The notes under the pieces were generated by a model. It saw only the letters and a program-made list of their open reading frames with translations. It was not told the DNA's origin and made no database searches. A program made the position numbers and the translations under genes. From DATDRM01 sp035291705 (GTDB lineage: Bacteria; Chloroflexota; Anaerolineae; Anaerolineales; UBA4823), in assembly GCA_035291705.1 (NCBI GenBank), contig DATDRM010000275.1:1-5020 (forward strand): DNA of 5,020 nt, read 5' to 3'. Each line of letters starts with the position of its first letter. Position 1 is the stretch's first letter. Shown piece by piece: positions 1-5,020 of the stretch.

Positions 1-173
1 CGCTGGCGGACGGGAAACCTGATCCAGTGCAGGACTTCGCCGTTGGCTGGCTTTCCAAAGGTGATTCGAGTTGGGGGCGTCCGGTGGATGTCATCACCGG
101 GTCAGATGGCAGCCTGTTCGTCTCCGACGACGCAGGCGGCAAGATTTACCGCATCTTTTATATCGGTGAATGA
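1..173 (+). CDS. PQQ-dependent sugar dehydrogenase (sorbosone dehydrogenase type), C-terminal fragment
   Basis: The reading frame starting at base 3 is open from the window edge to a TGA at 171-173 and gives the last 56 residues of a protein that begins upstream. The stretch GRPVDVITGSDGSLFVSDD followed by AGGKIYRI is the characteristic C-terminal blade of soluble PQQ-dependent sugar/L-sorbosone dehydrogenases. These beta-propeller enzymes oxidise sugars or aldehydes with pyrroloquinoline quinone and are usually exported. Only this last part is visible, so the signal peptide, catalytic residues and PQQ-binding residues cannot be checked. The natural end after IYRIFYIGE fits the family, so the gene does not look truncated by the repeat array that begins 2 nt after the stop codon. 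A longer frame in another phase also crosses this stretch, but the family match is to this frame. Exact substrate is unknown. Confidence 0.85.
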   Translation, partial: LADGKPDPVQDFAVGWLSKGDSSWGRPVDVITGSDGSLFVSDDAGGKIYRIFYIGE

Positions 174-175
174 TT

Positions 176-205
176 TTTATAAGGAAGCCAGGAAACCAGG
201 AACCA
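176..205 (+). repeat. Left inverted-repeat arm, degenerate 8-bp units (GGAAnCCA)
   Basis: Just after the dehydrogenase stop the sequence becomes purine-rich and repeats with a period close to 8: GGAAGCCA at 183-190, GGAAACCA at 191-198 and a shortened GGAACCA at 199-205. Bases 176-194 are the reverse complement of 607-625 with one mismatch (18 of 19). Bases 182-195 match the reverse complement of 590-603 exactly (14 of 14). Bases 190-202 match the reverse complement of 642-654 exactly (13 of 13). The arm ends 8 nt before the start codon of the GxxExxY gene and may double as its leader; no strong Shine-Dalgarno is present there. Confidence 0.85.
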
Positions 206-213
206 GAAGAATA

Positions 214-588
214 ATGTCTTTAGAACATGAGGAGCTGACCGGGAAAATCATCGCTGCGGCTATTGAGGTTCATCGACAATTGGGTCCCGGTTTCCTTGAG
301 TCGATCTATGAGAGTGCTTTAGTCATCGCGTTGCACCAGATGGGGTTGAAGGTTGAGCAGCAGGTCGAAATTATTGTAGAATATGCTGGTATGGAAGTTG
401 GTAAGCATCGCCTCGATCTGCTGATTGAAGGTACAATCATTGTTGAATTGAAGGCCATCAAAAATCTTGAAGATGTTCATTTCGCTATCGTTAGATCATA
501 TCTGAAAGCTGCGGGCAAACAACATGGCCTGTTACTCAACTTTGCTAAAACAACCTTGGAAGTCAAGCGAGTCATCCTCCGCTATTAA
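214..588 (+). CDS. GxxExxY family protein (PDDEXK-like nuclease fold)
   Basis: This 124-residue protein carries the name-giving motif GFLESIY at residues 26-32, preceded by HEELTGKIIAAAIEVHRQLGP, the usual N-terminus of the GxxExxY family (PD-(D/E)XK_3 type). A nuclease-like core is visible as D68 in HRLDLLIEG followed by E78-x-K80 in VELKA, which matches the D...ExK catalytic pattern of PD-(D/E)XK enzymes. Biochemical activity and role of the family are not established to my knowledge. The ATG at 214 is chosen because it starts at the family's normal N-terminus; the same frame stays open upstream to an ATG at 43, but that stretch overlaps the dehydrogenase frame and encodes nothing family-like. 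A GTG at 166 would add 16 residues with no support. The protein appears intact at full family length. GC is about 44%, well below its neighbours, suggesting a separate origin. No strong ribosome binding site precedes it. Confidence 0.88.
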   Translation: MSLEHEELTGKIIAAAIEVHRQLGPGFLESIYESALVIALHQMGLKVEQQVEIIVEYAGMEVGKHRLDLLIEGTIIVELKAIKNLEDVHFAIVRSYLKAAGKQHGLLLNFAKTTLEVKRVILRY

Positions 589-589
589 T

Positions 590-657
590 TTTCCTGGCTT
601 CCTACCTTCCTGGATTCCTTATAAATAATAATTTTCTTGCTTTCCTGGTTTCCTCAT
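590..657 (+). repeat. Right inverted-repeat arm, two blocks of 8-bp units (TTCCTGGn)
   Basis: Immediately after the GxxExxY stop codon, units beginning TTCCT start at 591, 599, 607 and 615, an exact period of 8; their last three bases are GGC, ACC, GGA and TAT. After an 11-nt AT-only spacer (623-633) a second block follows: a degenerate TTCTTGCT at 634, then TTCCTGGT at 642 and TTCCTCAT at 650. The block is the reverse complement of the left arm (see the matches listed there). This 87-nt intergenic region contains no obvious gene. A TATAAAT stretch at 620-626 could serve as a -10 element, but no convincing -35 box accompanies it, so no promoter is called. Confidence 0.85.
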
Positions 658-661
658 AGAT

Positions 662-668
662 AAAGGAG
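662..668 (+). promoter_or_regulatory. Ribosome binding site fixing a TTG start
   Basis: AAAGGAG lies 7 nt upstream of the TTG at 676, an ideal Shine-Dalgarno sequence and spacing. It is the reason for accepting TTG as initiation codon of the ATPase gene. It lies only 5 nt beyond the last repeat unit of the preceding array. Confidence 0.85.
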
Positions 669-675
669 TATCGAC

Positions 676-3204
676 TTGGACAACAAAGGCTTCTACATCG
701 GACGAATTTTTGACACCGAAAAGGGCAAGACCTCCGAAGAACCCTTGCTCTATGATCCTGGCGATCTGACCACCCATGCTGTGGTGGTCGGCATGACGGG
801 TTCAGGCAAGACAGGCTTGTGCATTGACCTGCTTGAAGAAGCCGCCTTGAACGATATCCCGGCCTTGATGATCGACCCTAAGGGTGATATCACCAATGCG
901 CTCCTGCACTTCCCTGATTTCTCCCCACAAGATTTCCAACCGTGGGTTAACACTGACCAGGCTCGGCGAGAAGGCAAGTCCGTTGAGCAAGCCGCAGCTG
1001 AGGCAGCCCAGAGCTGGAAAGAAGGGCTGGCGCAGTGGGGCATCGGGCCGGATCGGCTGGAAGCCCTGCGTGACTCAGTCCAATTCGCCGTCTACACCCC
1101 TGGCTCGGACGCAGGCATTCCGGTCAGCATCCTGACTTCCCTGGAGGCTCCAAAAATTCCCTGGGAAGAAAACCGGGAGGCCCTGCGCGAGAAAATCTCG
1201 GGCACAGTGATCGCCTTGCTAGGCCTGGTTGGACTTCAAGATGTCGACCCAGTGCGTTCCCGTGAGCACATCCTGTTGTCGAATATCTTCGAACACGCCT
1301 GGAGTCAAGGCCAGGACCTGGACCTGGGTGAATTGATCCTGCAAACACAAAGTCCCCCTTTCCCCAAGCTGGGTGTTTTTGATATCAACACCTTCTTCCC
1401 CGAGAAGGATCGCTTTGAGCTGGCCATGTTGCTCAACAACATCCTGGCCGCACCAGCTTTCCAGATATGGCTCGAAGGTCAGCCCTTGGACATCGGTAAC
1501 CTGCTTCACACTCCCGATGGGCAAGCAAGGCACAGTATTTTCTATATTGCCCATTTGAATGATGCAGAACGCATGTTTTTCGTTACATTACTGTTTTCGG
1601 CGGTGGAAGCCTGGATGCGTGGGCAGTCAGGAACTGCCACCTTGCGTGCCATCCTGTACTTCGACGAGATCTTCGGCTACTTACCGCCTACCGCTAACCC
1701 GCCATCGAAACAGCCTATGTTGCGCATGCTCAAACAAGCACGCGCCTTCGGTGTCGGTTTGGTGCTGGTCACCCAGAATCCGGTGGATTTGGATTACAAG
1801 GGGCTGTCGAATACTGGGTCCTGGTTCATCGGCAAGCTGCAAACCGACCAGGACAAGCAGCGCCTGTTGGACGGCCTGCAGGGAGCCAGTCCCGGCTTGG
1901 ACCGGAGTACGTATGACAAAATGATTTCCACCCTCGGCAAGCGCGTCTTCCTGTTACACAATGTTCACGCAAAACGCCCGCAATTGTTCCAAACACGCTG
2001 GGCGATGAACTACCTGGCTGGGCCATTAACGCGCGCCCAGATTCCGGATCTGATGAAGTTGGCAGAATCAGAACCGTCTGTTCCCGCCGCCGGGCTTGCC
2101 TCTGCGCCGGAACGGGTTAGCGCGTCGGCCACCGTAACCCAGCGACCGGGTATGCCCGCTGAACCTGCCGCCAAGCCACCTGTGGTAGCCAGGCCAACCC
2201 TCGTTGGCTCGACGACGCGTCCCGCCGTACCGGCCGGTGTCGCCGAATATTTCCTGCCCAACAACCTGACCTTCACCGAGGCCTTTGAGGCCGCCGGGCG
2301 CACTTATCCCGAACAAGCTCAAAGCTTGGGGGTAGTCTATCACCCGGTTCTGTTAGCCCAAGCAAGTGTTCGCTTTTTCAACCGTAAGTACAACCTGGAT
2401 TACGAGCAGAGGCGCACGGCCCTGGTGACCTCCCCCGACCGGCGCGGCATGCTGCGCTGGGAGGAAGCGCCGGCTCAACCGGTTGAGGCGCGCGCCCTGG
2501 CTGAGAATCCGGACCCGCAGGCGCGCTTTACGACCCTGGATGCGCCCCTATCCGAGGCCAGGTTGATGGCTACAATGGAAAAAGACTTCCTGGATTGGGT
2601 CTACCGCACTGGGGAGATCAGCCTGCGCGCAAACGAGGCCTTGCAAGTCTTCGCCGGGCCGGAAGTCTCGCAGGCTGAATTCCGCACTTTTTGCGCCGAG
2701 GCAGCCCGCAAAAAGCGCGACCTCGAAGCGAAAGAGGTGTCAGCGCAGTATGACAAGAAAATTAAAGCACTCCAGGAGAAAATTGCGCGGGAGGAGCGCG
2801 AACTGTCTTCCGATGAATCGGAGTTGGCGCAGCGTAAGATGGAGGAACTTGGCACCGCTGCCGAAAACGTCTTCGGCCTGTTTGTCAAGCGGCGCAGTAC
2901 TCGCCGCTTATCCAGCTCTTTGACCAAGCGTCGCCTAACCCAGCAGGCTGCTGAAGATGTGAAGGAATCTGAGAAGGTGATCGAGGGATATGAGAAGGAG
3001 ATCGCCCAGCTGGAGAAAGAGAAAGAGACTACTTTGGCAGAGGTCACCGACCGCTGGGGCGAGATCGCTAACCAGGCGGACGAGATTTCGCTGGCGCCTG
3101 CCAAGAAGGATGTGCTGCTCGATTTGTTTGGCGTGGCCTGGCGTCCAAATTACCTGGTTCAGATCGGAGAGCAGGTTATTGAACTGCCTGGCTATGGTGT
3201 GTGA
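676..3204 (+). CDS. HerA/FtsK-like P-loop ATPase with C-terminal coiled coil
   Basis: The 842-residue product has a Walker A motif GMTGSGKT (39-46), a following DPKGD (67-71), a Walker B ILYFDEI (326-332) and a downstream TQNP (366-369) in the setting LKQARAFGVGLVLVTQ. This order is that of HerA-type ATPases in the FtsK/HerA superfamily, hexameric motors that in characterised members pump or process DNA. A long insertion of mostly helical appearance (about 95-300) separates the Walker motifs. A Pro/Ala-rich linker (about 465-522) leads to a region of unknown fold (about 523-660). The C-terminus is highly charged and probably coiled coil (about 671-795), interrupted by a basic patch near 738-753 (KRRSTRR, KRR). 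No signal peptide or membrane segment is seen, so it should be cytosolic. Start is TTG with a strong ribosome binding site. No NurA, Sir2 or other usual HerA partner is adjacent; downstream genes encode membrane proteins. Substrate and role are unknown; bacterial homologues are generally annotated only as ATP-binding protein. Confidence 0.88.
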   Translation: MDNKGFYIGRIFDTEKGKTSEEPLLYDPGDLTTHAVVVGMTGSGKTGLCIDLLEEAALNDIPALMIDPKGDITNALLHFPDFSPQDFQPWVNTDQARREGKSVEQAAAEAAQSWKEGLAQWGIGPDRLEALRDSVQFAVYTPGSDAGIPVSILTSLEAPKIPWEENREALREKISGTVIALLGLVGLQDVDPVRSREHILLSNIFEHAWSQGQDLDLGELILQTQSPPFPKLGVFDINTFFPEKDRFELAMLLNNILAAPAFQIWLEGQPLDIGNLLHTPDGQARHSIFYIAHLNDAERMFFVTLLFSAVEAWMRGQSGTATLRAILYFDEIFGYLPPTANPPSKQPMLRMLKQARAFGVGLVLVTQNPVDLDYKGLSNTGSWFIGKLQTDQDKQRLLDGLQGASPGLDRSTYDKMISTLGKRVFLLHNVHAKRPQLFQTRWAMNYLAGPLTRAQIPDLMKLAESEPSVPAAGLASAPERVSASATVTQRPGMPAEPAAKPPVVARPTLVGSTTRPAVPAGVAEYFLPNNLTFTEAFEAAGRTYPEQAQSLGVVYHPVLLAQASVRFFNRKYNLDYEQRRTALVTSPDRRGMLRWEEAPAQPVEARALAENPDPQARFTTLDAPLSEARLMATMEKDFLDWVYRTGEISLRANEALQVFAGPEVSQAEFRTFCAEAARKKRDLEAKEVSAQYDKKIKALQEKIAREERELSSDESELAQRKMEELGTAAENVFGLFVKRRSTRRLSSSLTKRRLTQQAAEDVKESEKVIEGYEKEIAQLEKEKETTLAEVTDRWGEIANQADEISLAPAKKDVLLDLFGVAWRPNYLVQIGEQVIELPGYGV

Positions 3205-3211
3205 TTTTTGA

Positions 3212-3826
3212 ATGGGAATCGAACCCTTTTTAATTTTTTCCGCAGTTGTTGTGTATGGTCTGATCCACTCCCTTTTGGCCTCCGCTTGGGCCAAAGATCG
3301 TGCCCGGCAGTGGATCGGCCCGCCGGCGGATCGCTGGTACCGCCTGGTCTATAACCTCTTTGGTTTTGTCAGCCTGCTGCCAGTGCTGACCCTGCCCGCT
3401 CTCCTGCCGGATGCCCGGCTGTACGTTATCTCCTCTCCCTGGTCGTACCTGACCCTGGCAGGGCAGTTGCTGGCGGTCGTAGCGCTGGCGGTTGGAGTGA
3501 GGCAAACCGGCGCCTGGTCACTCTTAGGGCTGCAGCAGGCGCTGGGAAGGCCTAACCAAAAGCCGTCGCAACTGGTAACGCATGGGCTGTACCACTGGGT
3601 ACGGCATCCGCTCTACACCGCCGGCCTGGTCTTTATCTGGCTGGTGCCGGTGATGACCCGCAACCTGCTGGCCTTGAATATTGGCTTGACCATCTATCTC
3701 GTGGTGGGCGCGCTGTTCGAAGAGCGCAAACTGCTGCGCGAGTTCGGGGAGGTGTATATTCGATATCGCCTGGATACCCCCATGCTAATCCCTCGCCTGT
3801 GGCGAAAAACGCGGGTGGGTAGCTAG
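3212..3826 (+). CDS. ICMT/NnrU-like integral membrane methyltransferase
   Basis: This 204-residue protein has about five hydrophobic segments (roughly 5-24, 45-65, 78-97, 134-149, 151-169). Near the C-terminus it has the signature of the isoprenylcysteine carboxyl methyltransferase / phospholipid methyltransferase superfamily: GLYHWVRHPLYTAG (125-138, with the RHPxY core at 131-135), then FEERKLLREFGEVYIRY (169-185) and a PMLIPRL end. In characterised members these parts bind S-adenosylmethionine at the membrane surface. The N-terminal GLIHSLLAS and WYRLVYN resemble NnrU/MddA-like members, so a small thiol or lipid substrate is possible, but the substrate cannot be read from sequence. The ATG at 3212 follows the ATPase stop by 7 nt, implying co-transcription; its ribosome binding site is weak, so translational coupling is plausible. 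No frameshift or missing motif is apparent. Confidence 0.85.
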   Translation: MGIEPFLIFSAVVVYGLIHSLLASAWAKDRARQWIGPPADRWYRLVYNLFGFVSLLPVLTLPALLPDARLYVISSPWSYLTLAGQLLAVVALAVGVRQTGAWSLLGLQQALGRPNQKPSQLVTHGLYHWVRHPLYTAGLVFIWLVPVMTRNLLALNIGLTIYLVVGALFEERKLLREFGEVYIRYRLDTPMLIPRLWRKTRVGS

Positions 3827-3842
3827 CTCCCCATTGTTGGCA

Positions 3843-5020
3843 ATGGTAAATAACTTCAATCTCTTGAAGAACCGTTACCTGGCCTCACCGATTCGGTTCT
3901 CAAGCCGGACTGTTCCGTTCGCCCTGCTTGCCACGTTGATCATGGCTTTTGGGTTGCTGGTCAAAGACTTGGGATTCTACCAGGACGATTGGCACCACAT
4001 CTACTTTGGTCATACGCTGGGCATATCCAAGATGTGGGATATGTTCCTGTATGATGGCCGGCCCCTGGCAGCGGTTCTGTACATTATCGGTTTTAAAGTC
4101 TTAGGTTTCGCACCGCTCCACTGGCATATCTCCACCCTGGCGCTGAGAGCTCTAACCATTCTGTTCACCTGGCTCATTTTTCGGGGAATCTGGCCAGGAC
4201 GCCGTCGCCAGGCTGCCTGGGCAGCCCTGCTCTTTGTTGTTTATCCCATCTTTAAGCTCCAGCCTTTAGCCGTGGCTTACACGGTTCACTGGACTGGTTA
4301 CCTCCTGTTTGTCATTTCTATCTGGGCCATGGTGCAATCGATCCGCCAGCCGCGCTGGTATTGGGGGTATTTCGGGCTGGCATTGCTCACATGCGGTTTA
4401 CACCTGGCATTTATCGAATACTTTTCCGGGGTTGAACTCGCCCGCCCTTTCATCCTCCGGCTGCTGTTATCCGAAGAGGGTCAAACCACCCGCCGCCGCT
4501 TAATAAAGACGTTGCGGCAGTGGCTGCCTTATCTCCTGATATGGGTTGCTTTCTACATTTATCGCATCTACCTGATCCCTCAACCGGAGCCGGGTTATGC
4601 CAGAAACGTCCCCGCCGTGCTCTTTGACCTTTTCAGTGCTCCCCTTCCAACAGCCGTCAAGCTGGTTCAGGATATTTTGCAGGATGTTCTTTATCTCCTG
4701 GTCAACGTCTGGAGCAATGTCTTTACACCGGATCTGTTTAAGATCACGCAACCGGCCAATCTCAAGATCCTTCTGATCGCCAGCGCAGCCGGGCTTGCCC
4801 TGTTCTTCTACCTGCGCCGCCTGGAATCGGGGGAAGATGAGGCAAACGAAACCAGGCAGCCCTGGCACCGGTCTGCCCTGTGGTTGGGGCTGGTTCTGAC
4901 CGTGGTCGGGCCGATCCCCGCCTGGGTAACCGGCCAGAGCGTCTCGCAGGATAACCCGTTGTGGAGCGGCCGCCTGGGGATGGCCTCGATGATCGGCGCC
5001 AGCCTGGTATTGATCGCCGT
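3843..5020 (+). CDS. Multi-pass membrane protein, probable GT-C-type glycosyltransferase (3' end beyond window)
   Basis: From the ATG at 3843 the frame is open for 392 codons to the window edge, so the C-terminus is missing. The product is strongly hydrophobic with about ten apparent membrane segments (first at about 24-41; others near 74-90, 97-114, 124-139, 149-165, 173-192, 226-244, 308-324, 345-362, 378-392). Directly after the first segment comes FYQDDWHH (45-52), an acidic pair in the first outer loop, followed by DGRPLAAVLY (71-80). An acidic motif in that loop is the hallmark of GT-C polyprenyl-phosphate-sugar-dependent transferases, and the DD plus GRPL pattern recalls GtrII-like glucosyltransferases. 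The family assignment is inference; it could be an uncharacterised membrane family. The gene starts 16 nt after the methyltransferase stop and has no clear ribosome binding site; TTG codons in frame at 3834 and 3837 are alternative starts. Confidence 0.7.
   Translation, partial: MVNNFNLLKNRYLASPIRFSSRTVPFALLATLIMAFGLLVKDLGFYQDDWHHIYFGHTLGISKMWDMFLYDGRPLAAVLYIIGFKVLGFAPLHWHISTLALRALTILFTWLIFRGIWPGRRRQAAWAALLFVVYPIFKLQPLAVAYTVHWTGYLLFVISIWAMVQSIRQPRWYWGYFGLALLTCGLHLAFIEYFSGVELARPFILRLLLSEEGQTTRRRLIKTLRQWLPYLLIWVAFYIYRIYLIPQPEPGYARNVPAVLFDLFSAPLPTAVKLVQDILQDVLYLLVNVWSNVFTPDLFKITQPANLKILLIASAAGLALFFYLRRLESGEDEANETRQPWHRSALWLGLVLTVVGPIPAWVTGQSVSQDNPLWSGRLGMASMIGASLVLIA

Larger units (their letters stand above)
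176..657. mobile_element. Putative GxxExxY cassette bounded by inverted 8-bp repeat arrays
   Basis: One small gene of about 44% GC lies between two inverted, tandemly repeated arms in surroundings of about 63-67% GC (hand counts of sampled lines). The inner element is 176-625, where the 19-bp ends match; a second right-hand cluster extends the structure to 657. It sits exactly between a dehydrogenase stop codon and the ribosome binding site of the next gene, disrupting neither. No transposase or integrase is present and no target-site duplication could be identified, so if it moves it must be non-autonomous or use an unknown mechanism. Calling it mobile is inference from composition, the inverted ends and the compact layout. 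An ordinary gene with repeat-derived flanks is the alternative. Confidence 0.4.

Noticed and set aside
43..213. Upstream in-frame extension of the GxxExxY gene to an ATG at 43
   Set aside because: It overlaps the dehydrogenase C-terminus, which is the family-matching frame there, and continues through the repeat arm; the GxxExxY family normally starts near the ATG at 214.
590..657. CRISPR array or tRNA/rRNA fragment
   Set aside because: Units are 8 bp with no unique spacers between them, far too short for CRISPR repeats, and there is no RNA-gene structure.
2601..3104. 167-residue antisense open frame opposite the ATPase coiled coil
   Set aside because: Low-complexity Ser/Arg-rich product, no ribosome binding site or family resemblance; a by-product of the codon pattern of the + strand gene.
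3214..3226. tRNA T-arm-like sequence on the minus strand (GGGTTCGATTCCC), a possible att site
   Set aside because: Only three stem pairs form, no acceptor stem or CCA end follows, and upstream bases on that strand do not fold as a tRNA. It is the start of the methyltransferase coding sequence.
3214..3239. GGG...CCC hairpin followed by T-runs resembling an intrinsic terminator
   Set aside because: The stem is only three pairs, the T-run is interrupted, and it lies inside the first codons of the methyltransferase gene.
4500..4868. 122-residue antisense open frame opposite the last gene
   Set aside because: The + strand frame is continuous and encodes a coherent membrane protein here; the antisense product resembles nothing known and has no supporting signals.

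Overview
The window looks like a bacterial chromosome segment of moderately high GC: hand-counted 60-base lines in the larger genes give about 63-67%. All recognisable genes are on the + strand. Gene content (a sorbosone-type PQQ sugar dehydrogenase, a long HerA-like ATPase with a TTG start, an ICMT/NnrU-like membrane methyltransferase and a large multi-pass membrane protein of GT-C type) resembles Chloroflexota, Anaerolineae in particular. That assignment is an impression from protein style, not a demonstrated one.

Layout: (1) 1-173 is the C-terminal end of a PQQ-dependent sugar (sorbosone-type) dehydrogenase. (2) 174-657 holds a compact GxxExxY / PDDEXK-like gene (214-588), clearly AT-richer than its neighbours at about 44% GC. 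It is bracketed by inverted arrays of a degenerate 8-bp unit (GGAAnCCA on the left, TTCCTGGn on the right), and the outer ends form a 19-bp inverted repeat with one mismatch. This looks like an inserted cassette and is the most interesting part of the window. (3) 676-3204 encodes an 842-residue HerA/FtsK-type P-loop ATPase with a Pro/Ala-rich linker and a C-terminal coiled coil. (4) 3212-3826 encodes a small membrane methyltransferase of the ICMT/PEMT/NnrU type. (5) 3843-5020 is the N-terminal 392 codons of a multi-pass membrane protein with a DDW motif after its first membrane segment, probably a GT-C-type glycosyltransferase, running off the window edge.

The last three genes are tightly packed (gaps of 7 and 16 nt), so they are probably co-transcribed, although no shared pathway is evident. 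The ATPase has a strong ribosome binding site directly after the last repeat unit of the cassette, so the cassette now forms its upstream leader. No RNA genes, CRISPR arrays, transposase genes or convincing intrinsic terminators were seen. No stretch over 300 bases lacks a gene.
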